A stretch of 64,000 nt of DNA, from NCBI RefSeq assembly GCF_014644535.1, contig NZ_BMKW01000002.1, positions 397,034-461,033 on the forward strand. The letters are read 5' to 3'. The notes under the pieces are model-generated. The model had not been told where the DNA came from and did no database searches. It saw nothing but the letters and a program-made list of their open reading frames with translations. Made by a program: the position numbers and the translations under genes. Of this stretch, positions 52,382 to 61,167 are shown piece after piece; position 1 is the first letter of the stretch; the number at the start of each line of letters is the position of its first letter. The DNA comes from Neoroseomonas lacus (GTDB taxonomy: Bacteria; Pseudomonadota; Alphaproteobacteria; Acetobacterales; Acetobacteraceae).

Positions 52382-53287
52382 ATGCGAATCGCCTTCATGG
52401 GCAGCCCGGACTTCTCCGTCCCGGCGCTGCGCGCCCTGCATGCCGCCGGCCACGATATCGCCGCCGTCTATTGCCAGCCGCCGCGCCCCGCTGGCCGCGG
52501 CCAGAAGGAAACCCCCTGCCCTGTCCACCGCGCCGCGCTCGACCTGGGGCTGGAGGTCCGCACTCCCACCCGGCTGAAGCGCGACACCGCCCAGCATAAG
52601 GCCTTCGCGGCGCTAGACCTCGATGTCGCGGTGGTCGCCGCCTATGGGCTCATCCTGCCCAAGGCGATGCTCGATGCCCCCCGTCGCGGATGCATCAACA
52701 TCCATGCCTCGCTGCTGCCGCGCTGGCGCGGGGCGGCGCCGATCCATGCCGCGATCCTCGCCGGTGACACCGAAAGCGGCGTGACCATCATGCGCATGGA
52801 GGAAGGCCTCGACACCGGCCCGATGCTGCTGACGGAAGCCACGCCGATCGGCTCGGACACCACCGTCCAGGCGCTGCACGATGCATTGTCGGAAATCGGC
52901 GCGCGGTTGGTGCTGCGCGCCCTGGCCGAGGACCCGCCCGCCATCCCTCAGCCGGAGGAAGGCGTCACCTACGCTGCGAAATTGACCAAGGAGGATGGTC
53001 GGCTCGACTGGATGCTCGACGCCGCCGCGCTCGAACGCCGCGTGCGGGCGCTGAACCCCTGGCCGGGCACCTACTTCACCCAGGCCGGCGAACAGATCCG
53101 TTTGCTCGCCGCGCGCGTCGAGGCCGGTACCGGTGCGCCCGGCACGCTGCTCGACGATGCCGCGCTGGTCGCCTGCGGGATTGGCGCCTTGCGGCTGCTG
53201 CGCCTGCAACGCCCCGGGCGGGCCGCGATGGAGGCCGAGGCCTTCCTGCGCGGCTTCGCCCTGCCCGCCGGCACCGTGCTCGGCTGA
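52382..53287 (+). CDS. fmt: Methionyl-tRNA formyltransferase
   Basis: A 301-residue enzyme that formylates initiator Met-tRNA. The N-terminal formyltransferase domain reads [38 protein letters not shown] and [15 protein letters not shown], with the catalytic Asn/His/Asp set of the family. The C-terminal tRNA-binding barrel begins around residue 205. The start at 52382 (MRIAFMGS) is fixed by family comparison; upstream sequence belongs to the repeat and shows no ribosome site. Overlaps truA by one base (TGATG). Confidence 0.95.
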   Translation: MRIAFMGSPDFSVPALRALHAAGHDIAAVYCQPPRPAGRGQKETPCPVHRAALDLGLEVRTPTRLKRDTAQHKAFAALDLDVAVVAAYGLILPKAMLDAPRRGCINIHASLLPRWRGAAPIHAAILAGDTESGVTIMRMEEGLDTGPMLLTEATPIGSDTTVQALHDALSEIGARLVLRALAEDPPAIPQPEEGVTYAAKLTKEDGRLDWMLDAAALERRVRALNPWPGTYFTQAGEQIRLLAARVEAGTGAPGTLLDDAALVACGIGALRLLRLQRPGRAAMEAEAFLRGFALPAGTVLG

Positions 53288-54048
53288 TGCCCTCCTACGC
53301 GCTGCTCTTCGAATATGACGGCACGCCCTTCGTCGGCTGGCAGCGCCAGGCGACCGGGCTGTCCGTGCAGCAGGTGCTGGAGGAAGCCGCCGCGCATTTG
53401 AATGGCGGCGAGGTGCCCACCGTCATCGCCGCCGGGCGCACCGATGCCGGCGTCCATGCGGAAGGCCAGGTTGCCCAGGTGACGCTGGCCGGTGATCTGC
53501 CGCCCGAACGGGTGCGCGAGGCGCTGAACTTCCACACCAAGCCCCACCCCATCGCCGTGCTGGGCGCGGCGGTGATGCCGGAGGATTGGTCGGCGCGCTT
53601 CTCGGCGATCGGCCGGGCCTATCGCTTCCGCATCCTGAACCGGCGGGCCCGGCCGGCGCTCGATCTCGGCCGGGTGTGGCATGTGCAGCGGCGGCTCGAT
53701 GCGGCAGCGATGCATGAGGCGGCGCAGGGGCTGCTCGGAAAGCATGATTTCTCGGCCTATCGCGCCACGGCCTGCCAGGCGAAGTCACCGCTGCGCACGC
53801 TCGACCGGCTGGATGTGGCGCGGCTCGGCGATGAGGTGGTGATCACCGCCGCCGCGCGCGCCTTCCTGCACCACCAGGTGCGCAACATGGTCGGCACGCT
53901 GGTGGAGGTCGGCATGGGCAGGCGCCCGGTCTCCTGGCCGCGGAGCGTGCTGGAGGGCCGCGATCGCGGCCGCGCCGGCCAGACCGCGCCACCGGAAGGG
54001 CTGGTGCTGACCGGCGTGCGATACCCCGAGGCGATCGACTGGCGCTGA
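53287..54048 (+). CDS. truA: tRNA pseudouridine(38-40) synthase TruA
   Basis: A 253-residue pseudouridine synthase acting on the anticodon stem. FEYDGTPFVGWQRQ near the N-terminus, catalytic Asp in AAGRTDAGVHAEGQV, and KHDFSAYRATACQAKSPLRT, then AFLHHQVRNMVGTLVEVG. Normal length. Its ATG overlaps the fmt stop, so fmt and truA are co-translated. Convergent with a membrane-protein gene 3 bases away. Confidence 0.95.
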   Translation: MPSYALLFEYDGTPFVGWQRQATGLSVQQVLEEAAAHLNGGEVPTVIAAGRTDAGVHAEGQVAQVTLAGDLPPERVREALNFHTKPHPIAVLGAAVMPEDWSARFSAIGRAYRFRILNRRARPALDLGRVWHVQRRLDAAAMHEAAQGLLGKHDFSAYRATACQAKSPLRTLDRLDVARLGDEVVITAAARAFLHHQVRNMVGTLVEVGMGRRPVSWPRSVLEGRDRGRAGQTAPPEGLVLTGVRYPEAIDWR

Positions 54049-54051
54049 GGG

Positions 54052-54597
54052 TCAGCCCAGCGCGAACTTCGCCGCCAGCCCCGACAGGAACAGCGATATG
54101 CCGAGGTCGAGCGCCACGAACGCCGCGGCGCGTGGCCCGGAGAGGCCAAGCGCGAGGCGCGTCGCAAACCACTGCAACCACATCGCATAGCCAAGGCCGA
54201 GCAGCGCGAGCGTATCCGCCATCAGCCCCGGCAGGCCGAGCAGTTCGGGCAGCGACAGCAGCGCCACCACCACATACTGGACCAGATTCACCCAGTTCCA
54301 GGCGGCAATGAAGCGTGGCCACAACACGCGACGCCCCATCGCCTCGGTCAAGGGCAGCGAGGCCAGGGCAAAACCGGCCCAGGAGCAGATGAAGGCGATC
54401 AGGTCGGCGGCCAGCGCACGCACCGGGTCGACGGCGACCACGGCCGGGCCACCACCCATGCGCAGCAACAGGAAGATCGGCAGGCACAGCAGCGCCGCGA
54501 GGAAGGAGACGCGCGCATCCTCCATGGTCGGCTCGAAGGCGTCGATGCCATCGACCTTGCCGCGGGCGAGCAGCAGCGCGCCGGCGATGCCGCGCAC
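54052..54597 (-). CDS. Multi-pass membrane protein, unknown
   Basis: A 181-residue hydrophobic protein with about five membrane segments (LAALLCLPIFLLLRM; LIAFICSWAGFALASLPL; VNLVQYVVVALLSLPELLG; LALLGLGYAMWLQWF; FVALDLGISLFLSGLA). An N-terminal motif DAFEPTMEDARVSFLA precedes them. I do not recognise a named family. GTG at 54597 is the most likely start; the frame is open further up, but only through dapE. It lies 32 bases after the dapE stop on the same strand, as the third gene behind dapD-dapE. Confidence 0.6.
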   Translation of the reverse strand: MRGIAGALLLARGKVDGIDAFEPTMEDARVSFLAALLCLPIFLLLRMGGGPAVVAVDPVRALAADLIAFICSWAGFALASLPLTEAMGRRVLWPRFIAAWNWVNLVQYVVVALLSLPELLGLPGLMADTLALLGLGYAMWLQWFATRLALGLSGPRAAAFVALDLGISLFLSGLAAKFALG

Positions 54598-54629
54598 CGC
54601 CGGGCCGGGCGGCGGGGGGGCTGCGCCGC

Positions 54630-55769
54630 TCAGCCGAGAATCTCCGCGATGATCGTCTGGTAGGCGGCGGCCAAGCGGCGCAACTCCGCCACCGAGGCGT
54701 GCTCGTTCACCTGGTGCAGCGTGGCGCCGACCGCGCCGAATTCCGCCACCGGGCAATAGCGCGCGATGAAGCGCGCATCGGAAGTGCCGCCGCCAGTGTC
54801 GAGCGCCGGCGTCACCCCGGTGCTGCGCGCGATGGCGCGCGACAGCGCATCGACGAAGGGGCCGGGCCGGGTAAGGAAGGACTCCCCCGAACAATCCACG
54901 TCCAGCGCGTAGGCACAGCCGGCGGCTCGCAATGCAGCGTGCAGCCGCTCGGTCAGCGTCGCGCTGGTGTGGTGGTCGTTGAAGCGGATGTTGAGCATCG
55001 CCCGTGCGGTCGCCGGGATGACGTTCGAGGCGCGATTGCCGACATCGAATCCCGTCACCTGCAGCGTGGTCGGGGGAAAGAACTCCGACCCGTTGTCGAG
55101 CGGCGCGGCGAGCAGCGGCCCCAGGGCGGCCACCAGCCGATGGATCGGATTGTCGGCCAGCGCCGGATAGGCGCTGTGCCCCTGCTTGCCCTGCACGGTG
55201 ATGCGCCCGGTCAGGCTGCCACGCCGGCCGATCTTGATGGTGTCGCCCAGTGCGCGCCGGCTGGTCGGTTCGCCGACCAGCGCCATGTCGGGCACCTGGC
55301 CGTTCGCCTGCATCCATTCCAGCACCTTCGCGGTGCCGTCGACCGAACGGTCCTCCTCATCCCCGGTGATCAGGAGGGAGATCGAACCGGGATGGTCCGG
55401 ATGCGCCGCCAGATAGTCGGTCAGCCCGGCGATGAAGGCAGCGATGCCGCCCTTCATGTCGCAGGCGCCTCGGCCAAACAACAGCCCGTCGCGCACCTCG
55501 CCGCTGAACGGGTCATCGGTCCAAGCGGCGACATCGCCGGGCGGCACCACATCAGTATGCCCCGCGTAGCAGAGATGCGGGCCCGCCGTGCCGCGCCGGG
55601 CGAACAGATTGTCCACCCGGTAGTCATCGGGTCCATAGACCAGCCGCGTGCAGGTGAAGCCAAGCGGTTCCAGCGCCCGTTGCACCACATCCAGCGCGCC
55701 GCCATCGGCCGGTGTGACAGACCGGCAGCGGATCAGCGCCTGGGCGAGCGGGATCGGATCAGTGGTCAC
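54630..55769 (-). CDS. dapE: Succinyl-diaminopimelate desuccinylase
   Basis: A 379-residue di-zinc M20-family enzyme of lysine and peptidoglycan precursor synthesis. Metal-site motifs: LCYAGHTDVVPPGD, LFGRGACDMKGGIAAF and LLITGDEEDRSVDGTAKVL (general-base Glu), VGEPTSRRALGD and the C-terminal TLHQVNEHASV. The lid domain lies in the middle (GKQGHSAYPALADNP). GTG start, 8 bases after the dapD stop. dapD and dapE act in consecutive halves of the succinylase pathway. Confidence 0.94.
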   Translation of the reverse strand: MTTDPIPLAQALIRCRSVTPADGGALDVVQRALEPLGFTCTRLVYGPDDYRVDNLFARRGTAGPHLCYAGHTDVVPPGDVAAWTDDPFSGEVRDGLLFGRGACDMKGGIAAFIAGLTDYLAAHPDHPGSISLLITGDEEDRSVDGTAKVLEWMQANGQVPDMALVGEPTSRRALGDTIKIGRRGSLTGRITVQGKQGHSAYPALADNPIHRLVAALGPLLAAPLDNGSEFFPPTTLQVTGFDVGNRASNVIPATARAMLNIRFNDHHTSATLTERLHAALRAAGCAYALDVDCSGESFLTRPGPFVDALSRAIARSTGVTPALDTGGGTSDARFIARYCPVAEFGAVGATLHQVNEHASVAELRRLAAAYQTIIAEILG

Positions 55770-55777
55770 CGGGGCGA

Positions 55778-56614
55778 TCAGTCGCGCAGCAGCTCGTTGA
55801 TCGCGGTCTTGGCCCGGGTCTGCGCATCGACGCGCTTGACGATCACCGCGCAGTACAACGAGGGCCCCGGCGACCCGTCCGGCAGCGGCTTGCCCGGCAG
55901 CGCGCCCGGCACCACCACGGCATAGGACGGCACGCGGCCGATGAAGATCTCGCCCGTCGCGCGGTCGATGATCTTGGTCGAGGCCCCGAGATACACGCCC
56001 ATCGACAGCACCGCGCCGCGCTCGACGATCACGCCCTCGGCGACTTCCGACCGAGCGCCGATGAAGCAGTCATCCTCGATCACCACCGGATTGGCCTGCA
56101 GCGGCTCCAGCACGCCGCCGATCCCCACGCCGCCCGACAGATGCACGTTCTTGCCGATCTGCGCACAGGAGCCGACCGTCGCCCAGGTGTCGACCATGGT
56201 GCCTTCGTCGACATAGGCGCCAAGATTCACGAAGGAGGGCATCAGCACCACATTCTTCGCGATGAAGGCCGAGCGGCGCACCACGGCCCCGGGCACGGCG
56301 CGGAAGCCGGCCTCGCGGAAGCGGTTCTCGCCCCAATCGGCGAACTTCAGGGGCACCTTGTCATAGGCGCCGGCGGCGGTGTCCATCGGCGCCGAATCAA
56401 CCAGGCGGAAGGACAGCAGCACGGCCTGCTTCAGCCACTGATTGACCTTCCAGCCGCCCTGGCCGTCCGGCTGCGCCACGCGGGCCTTGCCGGAATCGAG
56501 CAATTCCAGCGCCGCCTCGATCGCCGCGCGGTCGTCGCCGCCGGTGGCCGAGGTGATGCGGTCACGGGTCTCCCACAGCGATTCAATGCGGGCCTGCAGG
56601 GCGGTGATGTTCAT
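55778..56614 (-). CDS. dapD: 2,3,4,5-tetrahydropyridine-2,6-dicarboxylate N-succinyltransferase
   Basis: A 278-residue trimeric left-handed beta-helix enzyme that succinylates tetrahydrodipicolinate. An N-terminal helical domain ([16 protein letters not shown]) is followed by [18 protein letters not shown], then hexapeptide-repeat turns ([58 protein letters not shown]). The start at 56614 has GAGGACG upstream. First gene of the leftward dapD-dapE operon. Confidence 0.95.
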   Translation of the reverse strand: MNITALQARIESLWETRDRITSATGGDDRAAIEAALELLDSGKARVAQPDGQGGWKVNQWLKQAVLLSFRLVDSAPMDTAAGAYDKVPLKFADWGENRFREAGFRAVPGAVVRRSAFIAKNVVLMPSFVNLGAYVDEGTMVDTWATVGSCAQIGKNVHLSGGVGIGGVLEPLQANPVVIEDDCFIGARSEVAEGVIVERGAVLSMGVYLGASTKIIDRATGEIFIGRVPSYAVVVPGALPGKPLPDGSPGPSLYCAVIVKRVDAQTRAKTAINELLRD

Positions 56615-56714
56615 GGCGTCCTCGGGCGATCGGAAAGGGCAAGGCTGCTTGGCGCCGCCGCGGCTGCCTGTCAACGCGCCACGGTAACCGGGCATTCATT
56701 GCCGATGCCGTTCC

Positions 56715-58088
56715 ATGCCGCTGATGACGACGGCCCTGCGCCCTGAGGAACGATCGGCGACCATCCCGCCCGCGGCTGCGGCGGCGGCGGCGCTGCATGG
56801 CGCCTTGCTGGAATCCCGGCAGCGCTGGCAGGACCTTACAGGCCTCGCGGCCGATTTCGTTTTCGAGACCGACAGCGCCGGCCGTTTCAGCTTTCTCTGG
56901 CCCAACCACATCCTTGGCCATGCGGCTGCCGGCTTGTTGGGGCGGCGGGCGGCCTCTCTGCTGCTCGGCACCGCGACCGACCCTTTCGACCAGCGCCATG
57001 CCATACGCCACCATCGGGTCTGGATGGCCGGAGCAGGTGGGCGGCCGCGCTGCATTTCCCTGTCCCTGGCGCCGATCGGCGATGCTCGCGGCCAGTTCGC
57101 CGGGCTGCGTGGCGCCGCCCATGACGTCACCGACCAGGAAGCCGCCGCCACCGCGGCCGCCGCAGGGCTGCGCCGCGCCGCCCTGCTCGACGCGCTGGGC
57201 GAGACGGTGCGCCATGCCGGCACGGCGCGCGAGGCGCTGGCCAATGGCCTCGCCGAATTGCGCGACGCGCTGGGCTGTGTCGGGACGGCCATGGTGGTGC
57301 CGGGCGGGAACGGCGCCGAGATCATCGGCGCCACCGCCGAGGTGCCGCCAGGGCTCGGCGCCATTGCCGGCGAGACGCTCGATACGGCGCGGGACTGGCT
57401 CGGCGAGATCGATGGCCGTCTACCTGCGGCGCTGTTCCACCACCATGGCCGCCCGCCTGCCATCTCGGCGCTGGCCGCCTGGCGGGCCGCCGGGGCCCGC
57501 GGCTGGGATGCCGAAGATCTCGCGGTGCTGCGCACCATGGCGGCCACGCTCGGCGCCGTGCTCGGCTTCAGCCGGCTGCAGGCGACGCTGGAACTCCAGG
57601 CCGGCACAGACCCGTTGACCGGGCTTGCCAATCGGCGTGCCTTTCTCGACGCCTTGTCGAATGCCCTTGGCGATGGCACGAGCGGGCCTCGCGGCGCCCT
57701 TCTTTTCGCCGATCTCGACAATCTCAAGCCACTCAATGACCAGCACGGGCATGAGGCCGGCGACGTCGCTCTGCGAACCACCGCGCAGATGCTGCGCGAA
57801 GCCGCCGGCAGCAGCGGCATCGCCGCGCGCTTCGGCGGGGATGAGTTCACGTTGTGGCTGCCCGGCGCGACCGCCAAGGAAGCGGTCGCCTGCGCCGAAG
57901 CGCTGATCGCCGCCGCCGCGGCGTTGCCGGCCGACCGCCCGGCGCCGCGCTTCAGCATTGGCCTCGCCTGCCGCGCACCAGGCAGCGGGGATGGCGCCGA
58001 CGGCCTGCTCGCCCGCGCCGATGCCGCACTCTATGACGCCAAGCGCAGCGGGCGCGGCGGCTGGCGCATGGCGGAGCCGGCAGCATGA
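56715..58088 (+). CDS. Diguanylate cyclase with PAS-like and GAF-like sensors
   Basis: A 457-residue cytoplasmic protein. Residues ~30-140 look like a PAS domain (GLAADFVFETDSAGRFSFLW). Residues ~155-290 look like a GAF domain. The C-terminal GGDEF domain begins TDPLTGLANRRAFLDAL and has the active loop RFGGDEFTLWLPG, so c-di-GMP synthesis is likely. The product-inhibition RxxD site five residues before the loop is missing (GSSG there), so feedback control is not expected. No membrane segment. Its stop overlaps the start of the DUF2336 gene (ATGA). Confidence 0.88.
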   Translation: MPLMTTALRPEERSATIPPAAAAAAALHGALLESRQRWQDLTGLAADFVFETDSAGRFSFLWPNHILGHAAAGLLGRRAASLLLGTATDPFDQRHAIRHHRVWMAGAGGRPRCISLSLAPIGDARGQFAGLRGAAHDVTDQEAAATAAAAGLRRAALLDALGETVRHAGTAREALANGLAELRDALGCVGTAMVVPGGNGAEIIGATAEVPPGLGAIAGETLDTARDWLGEIDGRLPAALFHHHGRPPAISALAAWRAAGARGWDAEDLAVLRTMAATLGAVLGFSRLQATLELQAGTDPLTGLANRRAFLDALSNALGDGTSGPRGALLFADLDNLKPLNDQHGHEAGDVALRTTAQMLREAAGSSGIAARFGGDEFTLWLPGATAKEAVACAEALIAAAAALPADRPAPRFSIGLACRAPGSGDGADGLLARADAALYDAKRSGRGGWRMAEPAA

Positions 58089-59299
58089 CAGCCATCACCG
58101 ACATCGTCCGCATTCTCGAGGAAGGCCCGGCGAGCGAACGTGCGTCGCTTGCCGCCAATCCCGATGCACCGCCCGAGGCGCTCTACTACCTGATGGCGGA
58201 CCGCGCGCCGCAAACCCGTGCCGCCGTCGCGGCCAATCCCGCGAGCCCGCACCAGACCTTCACGACGCTGGCGGTCGATGATGACGAGGGCGTGCGGCAG
58301 GCCTTGGCGATACGCCTCTCGGACCTCGCGCCCGGCCTGTCATCGGGGCAGCAGGATCGCGTCGCGCAGCTTGCCTGGACGGCGCTCGCCAAGCTGGCCG
58401 AGGATACCGTCGAGGAGATCCGCGCCACCATCGCCGAGGCGGTGAAGGACCTGCCGGAGGCGCCACGGTCGATGATGCTCGCTCTCGCCCACGACACCAA
58501 CCTGCGCGTGGCCGAACCGGTCATCCGCCTGTGCCCGCTGCTGACCGAGGAAGACCTGCTGGGTCTCGTCGCCGCGCCGCCGGTGGCCGCGACGCTGACC
58601 GCCATCGCGCGCCGGCCGGCCATCAGCGAGACGGTGGCCGATGCGCTGGTGGCCACCGGCGACCCGGGGACGATCACCACGCTGCTCGGCAACAACACCG
58701 CAGCGATTCGCGAGAGCACGCTGGATGCGCTGGTGGTGCAGGCGGCCGAACACACCGCCTGGCAGGAACCGCTTGTTCGCCGTCCTGACCTGCCGCCCCG
58801 CGCGGCGCTGGCGCTGGCGCGCTTCGTGGCGGAAGAACTCCTCGCACCGCTGGCGGAGCGGAGCGATCTGCCAAGCGAGATCGCCGCGCGCATCCGCGGC
58901 GCCGTGGCGGGGCGGCTCGCCGGCAAGCCCCGGCCTGGCGAGACCGCGGAGGATGCCGCCGCGCGTGCCTCATTGCTGCTGCGCGCGCGCGCGCTGGATG
59001 AGGAGACAATGGTGCGCGCGTCGCGCGGCGGCGAGGCACCCTTCGTCGCGGCCGCGTTGGCCGGGCTGGCCGAGGTGCCGCAGGGCACGGTGGACCATGC
59101 GGTCACGACGCGGTGCAGCAAGTCCCTGGCGGGGCTGTGCCGCAAGGCCGGGCTGAGTGACACGGCGGCCGAGACCGTCATCGCGCTGCTCGCCCCCACG
59201 CCGCCGGCCGCGGCCACGGTGGCGGTCGCGCCGTCGTTGGTGGGCGATGGCGAGTTGCGCTGGCGGATCGACGCGCTGTCACGCGCCGCCGCGCGTTGA
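58085..59299 (+). CDS. DUF2336 domain-containing protein
   Basis: A 404-residue all-helical protein of HEAT-like repeats (SERASLAANPDAPPEALYYLMAD; APQTRAAVAANPASPHQTF; DEGVRQALAIRLSDLAPGL), matching the alphaproteobacterial DUF2336 group. Function unknown in general; related proteins are linked to signalling. It is translationally coupled to the diguanylate cyclase, so the two probably work together, perhaps with this protein as partner or output. No transmembrane segment or signal. Confidence 0.78.
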   Translation: MTAITDIVRILEEGPASERASLAANPDAPPEALYYLMADRAPQTRAAVAANPASPHQTFTTLAVDDDEGVRQALAIRLSDLAPGLSSGQQDRVAQLAWTALAKLAEDTVEEIRATIAEAVKDLPEAPRSMMLALAHDTNLRVAEPVIRLCPLLTEEDLLGLVAAPPVAATLTAIARRPAISETVADALVATGDPGTITTLLGNNTAAIRESTLDALVVQAAEHTAWQEPLVRRPDLPPRAALALARFVAEELLAPLAERSDLPSEIAARIRGAVAGRLAGKPRPGETAEDAAARASLLLRARALDEETMVRASRGGEAPFVAAALAGLAEVPQGTVDHAVTTRCSKSLAGLCRKAGLSDTAAETVIALLAPTPPAAATVAVAPSLVGDGELRWRIDALSRAAAR

Positions 59300-59416
59300 G
59301 ACAGGTTCCGCGCACCCTGGACGGTGACCGACCCAAGGCCGCCAGGCGTGCCGCGGCGTTGTGCCGATGCAGACCGTGCCGGGCCGGCGCCGGAAAGGAG
59401 CGGCGGCCCGCCCGTC

Positions 59417-60307
59417 TCAGGGCCGGATCAGGGTGCCCGGGCCGGCATCGGTGAACAGCTCGGCCAGGATCGCATGCGGCACGCGGCCATCCAGGATCAC
59501 CGCGCCTTTCACGCCACGCTCGATCGCGTAGATGCAGGTCTCGACCTTCGGGATCATGCCGCCGGCGATCCAGCCAGCGGCGATACCAGCCTTCACCTCG
59601 GCCACCGACATCTCCGGGATCAGACGCTTCTCGGGGTCGAGCACGCCGGCCACATCGGTCAGCATCAGCAGCCGTTCGGCGTTCAGCGCGCCGGCGATCG
59701 CGCCCGCGGCGGTGTCGGCATTGATGTTGTAGGTCTGGCCATCGGCGCCAATGCCCACCGGGGCGACCACCGGCACGATGTCCGCGCCGATCATCAGCTG
59801 CAGCACCTTCGGATTGACGCTTTCGGGCTCGCCGACGAAGCCGAGGTCGAGCACCTGCTCGATGTTGCTCTCGGGATCACGGTAGGTGCGCTGCAGTTTG
59901 CGCGCGCGGATCAGCCCGCCATCCTTGCCCGAGATGCCCACCGCCATGACGCCGGCGCGGGTGATCGCCTCGGCGACCTGTTTGTTGACCGGGCCGGCCA
60001 GGACCATCTCGACCACATCGAGCATTTCCTCATCCGTCACGCGCAGGCCCTGGACGAAGGTGGACTTCACGTTCAGGCGCTTGAGCATGGCGTTGATCTG
60101 CGGTCCGCCGCCATGGACGACCACAGGGTTCACGCCGACCTGCTCGAGCAGGGCGATGTCGCGACCGAAGCGCAACGCCGTCTCCTCCTGGCCCATGGCG
60201 TGACCGCCATACTTCACGACCACGGTCGCGTCGTCGTAGCGCTTCAGGAAGGGTAGCGCGCCGGCCAGGATGTGCATGGCGTCGAGCGTTTCGGCGGTCT
60301 CGGTCAT
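59417..60307 (-). CDS. argB: Acetylglutamate kinase
   Basis: A 296-residue amino-acid kinase of arginine synthesis that phosphorylates N-acetylglutamate. [10 protein letters not shown] (phosphate-binding Lys), [28 protein letters not shown] and [17 protein letters not shown] are the family motifs. The N-terminal helix extension fits the arginine-inhibited hexameric type. The ATG at 60307 has GAGGAACG upstream. It stands alone, leftward, between the DUF2336 gene and a divergent lipoprotein gene. Confidence 0.95.
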   Translation of the reverse strand: MTETAETLDAMHILAGALPFLKRYDDATVVVKYGGHAMGQEETALRFGRDIALLEQVGVNPVVVHGGGPQINAMLKRLNVKSTFVQGLRVTDEEMLDVVEMVLAGPVNKQVAEAITRAGVMAVGISGKDGGLIRARKLQRTYRDPESNIEQVLDLGFVGEPESVNPKVLQLMIGADIVPVVAPVGIGADGQTYNINADTAAGAIAGALNAERLLMLTDVAGVLDPEKRLIPEMSVAEVKAGIAAGWIAGGMIPKVETCIYAIERGVKGAVILDGRVPHAILAELFTDAGPGTLIRP

Positions 60308-60453
60308 CGGCGTTCCTCGCCCCATCGCAGGGGTGCCGGTTTCTGGCGGCGCATGGTAGGGCGGTCAAGTCGGGATGGCGCGGATGGATACAACCTAGGC
60401 GCACAGTACCCTGGCGCGCTATGCCAGCCGGAACGAACTTCGGTGAGTTCCGC

Positions 60454-60861
60454 ATGGCCCGTACCATCGCCCTGGTCCTCGTCCTGGCCCTGGCCGCCTG
60501 CGGCCCGCGCACGGCCGCCGGTCGGGTCGAGGCGGGCCCGCAATTCTGGCGCCCCAGCACCACCAAGGATGCCTGGCGGATCGCTGGGACGCTGGAGACG
60601 CGACGCGTCCGGTCCGGCCTTGTCTCACGCCCGGAACATGAAGTGTTCATTACAGTCAACGGCCAGGTCGCGATGCACGGCGCCATGCCGCGCGACCGCA
60701 CCGTCGAATTCGCCGGCCGTGCCGAAGGGTCCGCTGTCGGCGCGATCTGCACACCCAGGATGGTCGCGCAAGCGACGCTGCAGGTGACCTGCATCGTCAT
60801 GGTGGCGTACGAGCGGGCGACCTCCCTCTCCTTCACGGCCGGGACAACGCCGCCAGGCTGA
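60454..60861 (+). CDS. Small lipoprotein, unknown
   Basis: A 135-residue protein with a lipoprotein signal (ALVLVLALAACGP, lipobox Cys near residue 16) and a short mature domain with two more cysteines (GAICTP; LQVTCIVMV) that could pair. No recognised family. The start at 60454 has GGTGAG nearby. Divergent from argB. The 258 bases after it, up to the leader peptide, show no gene. Confidence 0.6.
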   Translation: MARTIALVLVLALAACGPRTAAGRVEAGPQFWRPSTTKDAWRIAGTLETRRVRSGLVSRPEHEVFITVNGQVAMHGAMPRDRTVEFAGRAEGSAVGAICTPRMVAQATLQVTCIVMVAYERATSLSFTAGTTPPG

Positions 60862-61119
60862 TCGAGCCTCGCGGCACCGGCCCGCACGACATCTCACGGC
60901 ATCACGATCCTGCTCGGACGGCCGGCTCGGGATGTGGGCCGGGGAGCCGCGCCAGGATGCCTTCCGAGGGCATTCTCTCATGCTGTCGGGGCACCGATTC
61001 GCGGATGCCGCGCGGTTCGCGACCTGATCCGGCCCACCGCTTGCCGCCCCGCCATGCGGCCCGCATAGTCGCCGCAACACGCCGAACGCCAACACGGCCC
61101 AACGGAGACCGGAGGTCCC

Positions 61120-61167
61120 ATGGCCCGTCCCACCCGCCGCCTTGCCCGCCGGATGCGCGCCGCATGA
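61120..61167 (+). CDS. Possible 15-residue leader peptide coupled to the monooxygenase
   Basis: ATG at 61120 with GGAGG four to five bases upstream encodes MARPTRRLARRMRAA, whose stop overlaps the ATG of the next gene (ATGA). The monooxygenase start itself has no good ribosome site, so translation of the leader may deliver ribosomes to it. The peptide is very Arg-rich. It is too short to judge by composition. Confidence 0.4.
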   Translation: MARPTRRLARRMRAA

